NCBI RefSeq assembly: GCF_023734095.1
Contig: NZ_AP024620.1
Location: 2,352,501-2,416,500, forward strand
Direction of reading: 5' to 3'
Source of the DNA: Moorella sp. Hama-1
GTDB taxonomy: Bacteria; Bacillota; DSM-521; Neomoorellales; Neomoorellaceae
Length of the DNA: 64,000 nucleotides
In this document: in pieces, positions 17,265 to 25,836 of the stretch
How positions within the stretch are numbered: position 1 is the stretch's first letter
Layout: the number at the start of each line of letters is the position of its first letter
The notes under the pieces: model-generated
The model's input: only the letters and a program-made list of their open reading frames with translations
Told to the model about the DNA's origin: nothing
Databases searched by the model: none
Translations under genes and position numbers: made by a program

Positions 17265-18686
17265 ATGCAGGAAGTCCTGTTAGAATACGGCGACGCCAGA
17301 ATGCCCGTCGAGGTGCCGGATACGGCGACCATCTTCCAGATAGGCCGGGATAACGTCGACCCGCCGGAAGTCGACCCCTATGAAGCCACCCGCCAGGCCC
17401 TGGCCAATCCATTAGGTATGCCCCCCTTTAGCCAGCTGGTGCAAAAGGGCAGTAAAGTCGTCATCGCCTTCCCCGACCGGGTGAAAGGCGGCGCCCACGC
17501 CAAAGCCCACCGGCGGGTATGTATTCCCATTATCGTCGAGGAACTGAAAAAAGCCGGCGTCGAGGATAAGGACATCAAGCTCATCTGCGCCATGGGGCTA
17601 CATCGTAAGAATACCAAAGAGGAACTCTACTGGTACCTGGGCCGGGAGATCGTCGACGCCTTCTGGCCCGAGCGCCTGGTGATGCACGACGCCGAAGACC
17701 CCCAGGGCATCGTCGAATACGGTTATGATGAAATGGGCAACGTCGTCAACGTCAACCGCGATGTGGCCGAAGCCGACCTGGCCGTCATGATCGGCCACGT
17801 CCAGGGCAACCCCTACGGCGGTTACAGCGGCGGCTACAAGATGTGCGTCACCGGCGTCACTACCTGGCGCTCCATCCGCTGCCACCATTGCCCGGATACC
17901 ATGCACCGGGACGACTTCATCCCGGTCAATACGGAAAAAAGCCTGATGCGCCGCCAGTTCGATTCTATCGGCCAGGCCATTGAAAAGGGCATGGGTAAAA
18001 AGTTCTTTTGTGTTGATGCCGTCACCGGCACCAATTCACAGGTTCTGGGGGTCTACGCCGGCGCCGCCAAGGAGGTCCAGGAAGCCAGCTGGCAACTGGC
18101 CGAAAGGCGCACCAACGTCTACCTGGACATTAGAGATAAGTTTGATATTATGATTTTCGGTGAACCCCGGACCTTCCACTACGGACCAGGCATGGGCACC
18201 AACCCGATACTGATGCTCCAGGCCATCGGCGCCAACCTGGCCCGCAACTTTGACGTCTTTAACGACGGCGGCGTCATCATCGCCCCGGCCCTGTGCGACG
18301 GCTGGTTCAATGACGAGTGGTTCCCTTCTTACCGCAAGGTATTCCATAAACTCCAGGAAGTAGCCGACTTCGCCGCAGCCGTGCGCTTTGAAGACGAAAT
18401 CGCCCACGACCCGGAGGATATCTATAAATACCGTTACGCCTACGCTTACCACCCCTTCCACGCCCTCTCCATGGTGTCCATGGGCGGCGTGGCCCTGAAA
18501 CATACCCAAGCCATCTTTATCCCCGGTGCCAGGAAACCTGGTTACGCCCGCGCTATGGGATGCATCCCTACCAACACTTTCGCTGATGCCTTAAAGCAGG
18601 CGGAGAAATACGTGGGTAAAAACCCGCGCATCCTGGTGTTGCCAGAGTCTTTCCTGAAGGTATCGGTGCATCTAAAACGTAAGTAG
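17265..18686 (+). CDS. LarA-family nickel-pincer hydroxyacid racemase/epimerase homologue
   Basis: 473 residues from the ATG at 17265, which follows AAGGAG by nine bases. Family landmarks, in L. plantarum LarA numbering: Arg75 (Arg72 in FPDR), His108 (His113 in GLHRK), cofactor-bound Lys184 (Lys192 in SGGYK) and His200 (His208 in RCHH). The second catalytic His, His174, aligns with Asn182 (GNPYGGYSGG). LarA enzymes racemise 2-hydroxy acids by hydride transfer to a nickel-pincer nucleotide, whose makers larB/C/E are not in this window. A regulator and a TauE-like exporter follow, so the substrate may be an exported or imported organic anion. The specificity is unknown. Confidence 0.85.
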   Translation: MQEVLLEYGDARMPVEVPDTATIFQIGRDNVDPPEVDPYEATRQALANPLGMPPFSQLVQKGSKVVIAFPDRVKGGAHAKAHRRVCIPIIVEELKKAGVEDKDIKLICAMGLHRKNTKEELYWYLGREIVDAFWPERLVMHDAEDPQGIVEYGYDEMGNVVNVNRDVAEADLAVMIGHVQGNPYGGYSGGYKMCVTGVTTWRSIRCHHCPDTMHRDDFIPVNTEKSLMRRQFDSIGQAIEKGMGKKFFCVDAVTGTNSQVLGVYAGAAKEVQEASWQLAERRTNVYLDIRDKFDIMIFGEPRTFHYGPGMGTNPILMLQAIGANLARNFDVFNDGGVIIAPALCDGWFNDEWFPSYRKVFHKLQEVADFAAAVRFEDEIAHDPEDIYKYRYAYAYHPFHALSMVSMGGVALKHTQAIFIPGARKPGYARAMGCIPTNTFADALKQAEKYVGKNPRILVLPESFLKVSVHLKRK

Positions 18687-18826
18687 ATTTATGGGGAGCC
18701 TCTCTTGGAGGGCTATGCCCCTTCCACGAACAATGAAAATGCGGGCTGAGGCAGGGGCTGGCGGATACAGCTCAATCAGCAACCGCCATTTTGGGCAGAA
18801 ACCTATTTTTGAAGGGTGGTTTCTCC

Positions 18827-19561
18827 GTGCTCTATCCCGGCAGCGCTAAACCCTTATATGAACAACTCAAAGACATCCTCAAGCAGAAAATCACGGCCGG
18901 GGAACTGCAGCCTGGGGCAGCCCTGCCTGGCGAAAGGCAGCTGATGGAGACCTACGGTGTCAGCCGGGTCACCGTGCGGCAGGCCATTGCCGAGCTGGTC
19001 AACGAAGGTTTATTGTACCGCCAGCATGGCAAAGGCACCTTCGTCGCCCCCAAACGCATCGAACGGCCCCTGGCCCGGCTCCTGGGGGTGGCGGAGGAAC
19101 TAGCCCTGGAAGGGCTGGATATAGGGATCCAGGTTATCAAAAGCGGCCTTCAGGAGGCTCCCCCCGAGGCCCGGCAGGAACTCCAGCTGGCGGAAGGGGA
19201 GACTGTATTTGGTGTCACCAGGTTGATAACCGCCGCCCACCAGCCCCTATTGCTGGACGCCAGCTATTTTCCCCCGGCTATCGGCCAGTTGCTTCAGAAT
19301 ATGAACCTTTCTAAAGACCTGATCTATACCCAGCTGGAGCTCTATGGGTATAAAATCAGCAACGGCCGGCAGCGCATCAGCGCCGGCCGCGTCTCGCGGG
19401 AAGAAGCCCGGTACCTGCAGTGCCGGGCCGGCAGCCCCGTACTGATCGTTAAGCGCACCACCTACGTCGAAGGGGGATTACCCATTGATTATTCCCGCGC
19501 TATTTACCGGGGAGATCGTTATGAGTACCATGTTGATTTGCAAAGGCACCATCATAGATAA
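18827..19561 (+). CDS. GntR-family regulator, HutC/UTRA type
   Basis: 244 residues from GTG 18827. Winged-helix DNA-binding domain (GVSRVTVRQAIAELVNEG, then HGKGTFV) and UTRA domain (VLIVKRTTYVEGGLPIDYS). It is only distantly related to the two other UTRA regulators in this window. It lies between the LarA-like and TauE/SafE genes on the same strand and probably controls that module. An in-frame TTG at 18791 is an alternative but lacks a ribosome site. A short inverted repeat GGCGG/CCGCC (about 18757-18786) before it may weakly terminate the larA-like transcript. Confidence 0.9.
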   Translation: MLYPGSAKPLYEQLKDILKQKITAGELQPGAALPGERQLMETYGVSRVTVRQAIAELVNEGLLYRQHGKGTFVAPKRIERPLARLLGVAEELALEGLDIGIQVIKSGLQEAPPEARQELQLAEGETVFGVTRLITAAHQPLLLDASYFPPAIGQLLQNMNLSKDLIYTQLELYGYKISNGRQRISAGRVSREEARYLQCRAGSPVLIVKRTTYVEGGLPIDYSRAIYRGDRYEYHVDLQRHHHR

Positions 19562-19739
19562 TTTTCCAGGCAGCGCCTGAATGTTCCCCTTCGGGCTCCG
19601 ACCATTATGATTGTATCTATCCAGAATTACTTTGAGTGACAAAAGATCTACAAACCTTAGTATTGAAATATAACACGTCAAGTATAGCCGTAAAGATGAA
19701 CGACAAAATTTTTACAGAATAGCAGGGAGGTGTTTTAAG

Positions 19740-20576
19740 TTGGTCAGTCTTTCCCTGATCCTCTCGATTTTCGCCGGTTCAGTCCTAGCCGGCCTGGTGG
19801 GATCCCTGCTGGGCCTGGGGGGCGGGATTATCATTATCCCCATCCTTACCCTGCTCCTCAATATTGACATCCGTTACGCCATCGGCGCCAGCATCGTCTC
19901 GGTCATCGCCACCTCCAGCGGTGCGGCGGCGGCTTATATCCACGACCGCATTACCAATATCCGCATCGGCATGTTCCTGGAAATGGCCACCACTACCGGC
20001 GCCATTACCGGGGCCTATCTGGGCGGCTTAATCAGCCCCCGCGTCCTTTATATTATTTTTGCCGTCGTCCTGGGCTATTCCACCCTGGCCATGTTTAAAC
20101 GGCGTAATGTTGAACTGCCGGAAGGGGTCGAAGCCCATCCCCTGGCGAAAAAACTTAACCTGGAGGGTAGCTACTACGACCAGGTCCTGGACCGGCCGGT
20201 GGCCTATACCTCCACCGGGGTTTATGAGGGGTTTGGCGTCATGTACGGCGCCGGCGTCATTTCCGGCCTGCTGGGCATTGGCAGCGGCATCTTTAAGGTC
20301 ATGGCCATGGATATGTTCATGAAGCTGCCTATGAAAGTCTCCACTGCCACCAGCAATTTCATGATCGGCGTCACCGCCGCCGCCAGTGCCGGCATCTATT
20401 TCACCCGGGGGGACATTCACCCGGCCATTGCCGCGCCAGTCGCCCTGGGTGTAGTTACCGGGGCCACCCTGGGCACCCGCCTCATGGTCCGCCTGCGCAA
20501 TACCACCCTACGGAAGATCTTTGTCCCGGTGCTGCTCTATGTATCTTTGCAGATGCTGATTAAAGGGTTGAGGTGA
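19740..20576 (+). CDS. TauE/SafE-family anion exporter/permease
   Basis: 278 residues, about eight membrane helices in two repeated halves, each with the family's glycine-rich motif (GSLLGLGGGIIIIPIL near the start and GLLGIGSGIFKVMAMD around 175). Family members move sulfite, sulfoacetate or other sulfonates and organic anions. TTG start nine bases after GGGAGG. It overlaps the next gene (GTGA), so the two are translated together. Following a LarA homologue, it could export a hydroxy acid or sulfonate; that is inference. Confidence 0.88.
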   Translation: MVSLSLILSIFAGSVLAGLVGSLLGLGGGIIIIPILTLLLNIDIRYAIGASIVSVIATSSGAAAAYIHDRITNIRIGMFLEMATTTGAITGAYLGGLISPRVLYIIFAVVLGYSTLAMFKRRNVELPEGVEAHPLAKKLNLEGSYYDQVLDRPVAYTSTGVYEGFGVMYGAGVISGLLGIGSGIFKVMAMDMFMKLPMKVSTATSNFMIGVTAAASAGIYFTRGDIHPAIAAPVALGVVTGATLGTRLMVRLRNTTLRKIFVPVLLYVSLQMLIKGLR

Positions 20577-20968
20577 GTTGGATGGAAGCCAACCTGCAAA
20601 AAAAACCGGCCGGGGAGCCCCGGGCCGTCGTCGTCGAAGACTTCATCAGCCGCTCGCTGCGCTGGGGGGTTGTGATCAGTTCCCTCGTAATTGCCGCCGG
20701 TGTCATCCTGTACGTAATCACCGGCAGCAGCGGCTACCCGGCCGATATCTTCCCGTCTAGCATCCCCCAGGTAATGGACGGGCTGGCACATTTTAAGCCC
20801 TTTGCTGTTATTGACCTGGGGCTGCTGCTCCTCATCGCCACCCCCATTTTCCGGGTGGCCGCCTCAATTATCGCCTTTATTGTCGATCGCGACCGGCCCT
20901 ATATCCTGATTACCTCTTATGTGCTGGCCATGTTGATTTTAAGCCTGCTGCTGGGTAAGGCGGAATAG
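20573..20968 (+). CDS. DUF1634 small membrane protein, TauE partner
   Basis: 131 residues with three hydrophobic segments (about 27-47, 68-105 and 110-128), matching the DUF1634 family that commonly sits beside TauE/SafE permeases. Its GTG start overlaps the TauE stop (GTGA). It is probably an accessory subunit of the permease; no biochemical function is established that I know of. Confidence 0.8.
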   Translation: MSWMEANLQKKPAGEPRAVVVEDFISRSLRWGVVISSLVIAAGVILYVITGSSGYPADIFPSSIPQVMDGLAHFKPFAVIDLGLLLLIATPIFRVAASIIAFIVDRDRPYILITSYVLAMLILSLLLGKAE

Positions 20969-20970
20969 CC

Positions 20971-22800
20971 CTACTTGCCTTTTTTAAAAATCTCCTCCAG
21001 GGCCCGGGTTAAAACTTCTTCCAGGGGTTCTCCAGTATAACTTAAATCATCATCTTCGTCATAATCATCAACGCTATAATCATCGGGATCATATTCATAA
21101 CCATCATCTCCGAGTTTGAGCCGGTGGACGATAACCTCGGGATAGGGCATGTAGCCCTGGCCCTCCAAACCATGCAGGCATTGATGGGCAACATTCTCGG
21201 GGATCAGGAAATCCGTGGGCGTAATTTGTTCGCGGAGCCACCCCCGGGACTGCAACCAGGCCCGCACCTGGACAGCTTCCTCCACGCCCCGGCAGCGCAC
21301 CAGTGCCCCCCGCACCAGGGATACACTACCCATTTTGGCAGCCCATTCCTCCAGGGTGGTGCCGACGTTGGTGGGCAGTTCATACTTACTTTGCTGCCGA
21401 AGAAATTGGAGCATCCCTTCCGGCTGCTGGCCGGTAGTAAAGCCGCGGTAAAAGGATTTTTCGTTGAGATTGAAGATAAAGGTGCGGTCGGCACTCTTCA
21501 GATCCGCCAGGCCGCTGAGCGATAAAAGCAGGGGCGGCGCCAGCTCCAGGGGGGCGATAATCTCATAATTAGGCTGGACGACAAAGGTGTCGGCTTCCGG
21601 CAGGAAATCCCCCAGGGCCTTTTTATAAAGATCAAGGGATTCCTGATCCGTATTCTTTTCTTCACTACGGTTCTGGCGTGTAGCATCGGCACGCATAGCT
21701 TCTGTACGCATAGCATCAAAATAGGCTCGGAAAATATCCGTAACCCTGATGGCGCCCTGCTCCAGATCGCCAACTAGTTCTATTACTCCCACCCACAGGG
21801 CTCGCCGGAGAAAGTCCCTGGTATATTGCAGGTTATAGCTTAGATACTGCTTGCTATATGACTTTTGGGCCAGTTGGTAAAGCCCGGGCAGGGAGAGCCA
21901 CTGCTCCTTTGGTAACATCATTAAGGCCGTTAGAATATGGGTCGGCCACAGCCACCTGGTGTCTTCGAGATCCCGCCCCAGCAGCCAGCCAAAAAGGCTC
22001 AGCCATTGCTCCACCCGGGAGCGACGCAGCCAGGCTCCGGCCTCTTTATCTAGATAGGCCAGGCCATCTTTCTCTTTGATAAAGCCCAGGCGCCAGCCCA
22101 GATTTTCCAGCAACAAGTAGCGTTCTTCATCCTGCGGGTAGTGCTGCAGGAGCTGGATGCGCTTGCGCTCCCGTTTATAAAGGTTACCCGCCTGGGTGAC
22201 CTTTATTTTCTGCTGCAGGATGCCGATGAGCAGGATCCAGAAATCGACCAGCAAAAAAAGGCCATGGTTTTCCACCGGGCCTGCCGGCAATTCCCCTTCT
22301 TTAACCATCAAAGTAGCAGCCGTATGGCGGTAAATAATTTGCCTTATCTCCAGGGGAATGAGATAATACTCCCGCGGCCCGCCGCCGTTGCTGGTAAAGA
22401 GGAGGCCGTAGGCCAGCAAACGGTCACGGATTTCCTTGGCTGAACCCTTACCAAAGGTTTTGTTAATCTGCTCATGAATCCGGCTGACATCTGCCGGCTG
22501 ATCATTAAAAAGAATCGTTTGCAGCATGAACTGCCCTTGCGAGCCGGCCATTTCCCAGAGTTTTGCTAGATTGTCCGGTGAGCTATAAAAGGCCAGCAGG
22601 TCCTTAAGCAGCTCCTGGCGCTGGGTATTTTGGTTGAGCCGGATGAGTTTCTTGTCCTTCACCAGGGGCCGGTTGAGGTTCAGGGCCAGGTTCCGTAGAA
22701 AAGAGAAGGGCGCCCCGGTCAGGATTTCCTGATAGCTGCCGATCACCTCCTGCTCACCACCCTCCCTGTCCAGACAGCTACTACCATCAGATGCGGACAA
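20971..22800 (-). CDS. Helicase-associated protein, XPB N-terminal-like domain (Helicase_C_3)
   Basis: 609 residues. The C-terminal half resembles the XPB/Ssl2-like domain (Helicase_C_3) found next to or fused with bacterial XPB helicases (FVVQPNYEIIAPLELAPPLLLSL, LRQQSKYELPTNVGTTLEEW). The last 60 residues are highly acidic (DPDDYSVDDYDEDDD). It follows the XPB gene on the same strand by 109 bases. It may load or regulate the helicase in DNA repair or transcription. The start is uncertain: TTG 22800 or GTG 22746. Confidence 0.8.
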   Translation of the reverse strand: MSASDGSSCLDREGGEQEVIGSYQEILTGAPFSFLRNLALNLNRPLVKDKKLIRLNQNTQRQELLKDLLAFYSSPDNLAKLWEMAGSQGQFMLQTILFNDQPADVSRIHEQINKTFGKGSAKEIRDRLLAYGLLFTSNGGGPREYYLIPLEIRQIIYRHTAATLMVKEGELPAGPVENHGLFLLVDFWILLIGILQQKIKVTQAGNLYKRERKRIQLLQHYPQDEERYLLLENLGWRLGFIKEKDGLAYLDKEAGAWLRRSRVEQWLSLFGWLLGRDLEDTRWLWPTHILTALMMLPKEQWLSLPGLYQLAQKSYSKQYLSYNLQYTRDFLRRALWVGVIELVGDLEQGAIRVTDIFRAYFDAMRTEAMRADATRQNRSEEKNTDQESLDLYKKALGDFLPEADTFVVQPNYEIIAPLELAPPLLLSLSGLADLKSADRTFIFNLNEKSFYRGFTTGQQPEGMLQFLRQQSKYELPTNVGTTLEEWAAKMGSVSLVRGALVRCRGVEEAVQVRAWLQSRGWLREQITPTDFLIPENVAHQCLHGLEGQGYMPYPEVIVHRLKLGDDGYEYDPDDYSVDDYDEDDDLSYTGEPLEEVLTRALEEIFKKGK

Positions 22801-22909
22801 TAATCAACCATGGCTTTCCTCCCACCCCTGATAATCCGCGCTACCAGGCTGCCTTCTTACCGCAATTGTCATTACCAGCTTTCTCCCTTTCCCGGGCAAT
22901 AAAGTTTCC

Positions 22910-24835
22910 TTACTTTCCCGCTTTTTGCCGCCAGGTGGCCAGATCGATTACCTTTGCTGCGGCGGGATGCTCCCGCTGGCGTCCCTGGGGCTCCGGCGCT
23001 GCTGCCGCGATGGCCTCCCCCGGATTGGCTTCGCTCCGGCCCTGTTCCGGCCCGGCTGCCTCCCCGGAGCCACCCTCACCCTGGCTCCGGCCTGGTCCGG
23101 CTGCCTTCTTATTATTCCCGGCCACGTCCTGACGGGCCGTCAGGGGATAAACCCTCTCCCGCTGCAGATCCGGTCCGAGGATCTCATAACGATAGCCCTG
23201 CTCCGTCAAAAAGAGCTGCCGGTGGACGGCGAATTCCTGTTCTACCGTCTCCCTGGTAACCAGGGAGTAGAAGCTGGCCGGCTGGCCCCCCTTCTTGGGC
23301 CGTAAAATCCGCCCCAGGCGCTGGGCCTCCTCCTGGCGGGAACCAAAGGTGCCCGATACCTGGATGGCGACGCTGGCCTCGGGCAGGTCGATAGCAAAGT
23401 TGGCTACTTTGGAAACTACCAGGCACCTCAGATCTCCCTGGCGGAAGGCCTGGTAGAGGCGTTCCCGCTCCCGGTTACTGGTCTTACCGGTCAGGAGGGG
23501 GACCCCCAGTCGCCCGGCCAGGCGCTCCAGCTGGTCCAGGTACTGGCCGATGACCAGAACCTGTTCGTTACCGTGGCTGGCAATAATGGCCTCCACCAGG
23601 GGGTCTTTGACGGGATTGGTGGCGGCGATCCGGTACTTATCCCGCTCCCCGGCGGTGGCGTAATCCATCCGTATTTCCAGCGGCAAGTTTAACCGCACTT
23701 CGTAACAGGTGGCTTTGGCAATCCACCCCTGGGCCTCCAGCTGTTTCCAGGGCAGGTCGTATTTCTTAGGCCCGATGAGGGAAAAAACGTCGTCTTCATG
23801 TTTATCTTCCCGGACCAGGGTGGCCGTCAGGCCCAGGCGCCGGCGGGCCTGGATTTCCGCCGTAATGCGGAAAATAGGGGCCGGCAACAGGTGGACCTCG
23901 TCGTAGATGATCAGGCCCCAGTCCTGCTGGTTGAAGAGGCTGAAGTTGGGGTAGTCTCCCCCTTTACGACGGCGGTGGGTGATAATCTGGTAGGTGGCCA
24001 CTGTGACGGGTTTGATCTCCTTTTTCTCCCCGGTATACTCGCCCAGGACCTCCTCCGGCAGGTCCGTCTTATCCCGGAGCTCTGCCAGCCATTGGCGGGC
24101 GGCCGTTACGCTGGTCACCAGGATCAGGGTGTAGCACTGGCACAGGGCCATGGCTGCCAGGCCGACGACGGTCTTGCCGGCGCCGCAGGGCAGGACGACC
24201 ACCCCGCTGCCGCCTCGGGAGCTGCCCCCGGCGTAGAAGACCCGCGCCGCTTCCCGCTGGTAGGGCCGCAGGCTAAAGGCCTCGCCGCCCCTGGTCTTTT
24301 CCCGCAGCCCGAATTTCAGGGCCGCCCCCGGCACATAACCGGCCAGGTCTTCGACGGGGTAGCCGATCTTAATCAGGGCCTGCTTAACTGCTCCCCGCTG
24401 CCAGGGTTCGATGCGCAGGGTGCAGCTATCACGGCGTTCCTTGATATACTCGCCGGTGCGCTTGTTATTGATGATCTCCGCGGCCACCGCCGGGTCGGCC
24501 GTAATTAACTGTAGCTCGTTACCCTTACTTACGAGCTTTACCTGCCCGTAACGGCCGACATACTCCCGGATATCGGCCACCACATTGGCCGGCAGGGGGT
24601 ACTTGCTGTAAGCCGCCAGTACCTGGATGATGGTCGCGGCGTCCAGCCCGCTGGCGGCGGCGTTCCATAGGGAAAGGGGGGTCAGACGGTAGGTGTGGAT
24701 ATGCTCGGGGCTCTTGACCAGTTCGGCAAAACGGGCCAGGGCGTCCCGCGCCTCCGGGTAGACGGGGTTGTCCACTTCCAGGAGCATGGTCCGGTCGCTC
24801 TGGACTACCAGGGGTTTCTCCCGCGCATCAGCCAT
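22910..24835 (-). CDS. XPB/Ssl2-type DNA helicase
   Basis: 641 residues. N-terminal damage-recognition-like domain (1-180), Walker A CGAGKT (Lys221), motif II DEVH (312-315), GLTAT, and motif VI QRLGRILRPKKG identify a superfamily 2 3'-to-5' helicase of the XPB type, which in eukaryotes opens DNA for repair and transcription. About 75 C-terminal residues (from NNKKAAGPGRSQ on) are a low-complexity Gly/Glu/Ala/Pro/Gln tail ending in a basic KVIDLATWRQKAGK. GGAGG lies upstream of the ATG. It forms an operon with the partner protein. Confidence 0.92.
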   Translation of the reverse strand: MADAREKPLVVQSDRTMLLEVDNPVYPEARDALARFAELVKSPEHIHTYRLTPLSLWNAAASGLDAATIIQVLAAYSKYPLPANVVADIREYVGRYGQVKLVSKGNELQLITADPAVAAEIINNKRTGEYIKERRDSCTLRIEPWQRGAVKQALIKIGYPVEDLAGYVPGAALKFGLREKTRGGEAFSLRPYQREAARVFYAGGSSRGGSGVVVLPCGAGKTVVGLAAMALCQCYTLILVTSVTAARQWLAELRDKTDLPEEVLGEYTGEKKEIKPVTVATYQIITHRRRKGGDYPNFSLFNQQDWGLIIYDEVHLLPAPIFRITAEIQARRRLGLTATLVREDKHEDDVFSLIGPKKYDLPWKQLEAQGWIAKATCYEVRLNLPLEIRMDYATAGERDKYRIAATNPVKDPLVEAIIASHGNEQVLVIGQYLDQLERLAGRLGVPLLTGKTSNRERERLYQAFRQGDLRCLVVSKVANFAIDLPEASVAIQVSGTFGSRQEEAQRLGRILRPKKGGQPASFYSLVTRETVEQEFAVHRQLFLTEQGYRYEILGPDLQRERVYPLTARQDVAGNNKKAAGPGRSQGEGGSGEAAGPEQGRSEANPGEAIAAAAPEPQGRQREHPAAAKVIDLATWRQKAGK

Positions 24836-24883
24836 AAGCTCGTTTATACCTCCGGTAAAATTATTCTCTACCGTAGTTTAGAT

Positions 24884-24913
24884 CAAAAAAAGCGGGTGGA
24901 CAACCCCGCTTTA
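24884..24913 (-). terminator. Intrinsic terminator after the second UTRA regulator
   Basis: On the minus strand AAAGCGGG-loop-CCCGCTTT followed by a T-run, directly after the GntR stop codon and before the XPB operon. Confidence 0.8.
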
Positions 24914-25699
24914 TCACTCTACAATGACACCGCTGCCCGGCTGGGGACGGTTGCGGTCCAGCTCAACGCGATACTTATAGCGATCAGGCCGGTAGGCGTT
25001 GAGGGAAAGCTCCACCGCCCGGTCCCCGGCGTAGGCCACCCGTGTCATGATCAACAGGGGCGAACCGGTCTTCACCTGGAGGTGTTCAGCTTCCTTCTTC
25101 CCGGCTCGCCCGGCGGAAATGGTCTGTTCGGCCCGCTCCAGGACCAGCCCCAGCTTATCCTCCACCAGTTCATATAAACCGTGGTGTTCCAGGTCTTCGG
25201 CGGCCAGGCGGCCGCCGTATTCCAGGGGCCAGTAGCTGCGCAGGTAGGTGATGGGCTGGCCGTTCATCTTCTGGACCTTTTCGATGAGGTACAGGGGCTC
25301 ATCGCCAAAAACCCGCAGTTCCGGCGTCCGCTGAAGTTCTTTTGCCGGGTCCTCCACCGGGCCGGTAAAGATAATGGTGGCGCTGGGCTCGTAACCGCGG
25401 GCCTTCATTTCCTCGAAAAAGCCGGTCAGCTTACCCAGGGTCTCTTCCACTGTTTCCCGCTTGACAAAGGTCCCCTTACCCGGCTGGCGCGCCAGCAGGC
25501 CTTCATCTACCAGGGCCGCCACGGCCCGGCGCACGGTGATACTGCTGACGCCATACTTCTCCATGAGCTGCTTATCGGTGGGAAAGAGATCCCCTACCCG
25601 GTACTGCCCCTCCTTGATGGCCTGGCGCAGTTCGTTGGTAATCTGGTAATGCAGAGGTATCGGTTTATTACGATCAATAGCCACGAAGTTCACCTGCAT
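24914..25699 (-). CDS. GntR-family regulator, HutC/UTRA type (paralogue of the sugar-operon regulator)
   Basis: About 256-261 residues, very similar along its length to the regulator at 13593-14372 (shared PLHYQ, VGDLFPTDK, KYGVSS, LTGFFEEM, TYLRSYWP.EYG, RAEQTI.AG). Winged helix then UTRA. It is monocistronic: its own promoter upstream and a terminator downstream, with unrelated neighbours (trpS, XPB). Its targets are therefore probably elsewhere, perhaps including the region A operator. Start at ATG 25699 or, with AGGTG upstream, GTG 25684. Confidence 0.9.
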   Translation of the reverse strand: MQVNFVAIDRNKPIPLHYQITNELRQAIKEGQYRVGDLFPTDKQLMEKYGVSSITVRRAVAALVDEGLLARQPGKGTFVKRETVEETLGKLTGFFEEMKARGYEPSATIIFTGPVEDPAKELQRTPELRVFGDEPLYLIEKVQKMNGQPITYLRSYWPLEYGGRLAAEDLEHHGLYELVEDKLGLVLERAEQTISAGRAGKKEAEHLQVKTGSPLLIMTRVAYAGDRAVELSLNAYRPDRYKYRVELDRNRPQPGSGVIVE

Positions 25700-25723
25700 T
25701 TTTATAAGGTTATACTTATATTC

Positions 25724-25752
25724 ATTATAGCTATTTATTTATAATAAGGCAA
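25724..25752 (-). promoter_or_regulatory. Promoter of the monocistronic GntR gene
   Basis: Minus strand TTGCCT (complement of 25747-25752), 17-base spacer, TATAAT (complement of 25724-25729), 25 bases before the start. Confidence 0.7.
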
Positions 25753-25767
25753 TAGGATTGAGGGTAC

Positions 25768-25796
25768 TTTTGGAAGCGTCCCGTTCATGGTATAAT
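25768..25796 (+). promoter_or_regulatory. Promoter of trpS (extended -10)
   Basis: TGGTATAAT extended -10 (box at 25791-25796) with a weak TTTTGG -35 at 17 bases. The -10 overlaps the first ATG of the reading frame, so translation must start further in, at 25837. Confidence 0.6.
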
Positions 25797-25836
25797 GATG
25801 TACGTACCTAACATGAGAACTGGAAGGGAAGTAGAA

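Noticed and set aside
23798-24508. Long open frame on the strand opposite the XPB helicase gene
   Set aside because: It lies wholly antisense to a gene with complete helicase motifs, and its Gly/Gln/His-rich composition is a shadow of GC-rich codons.
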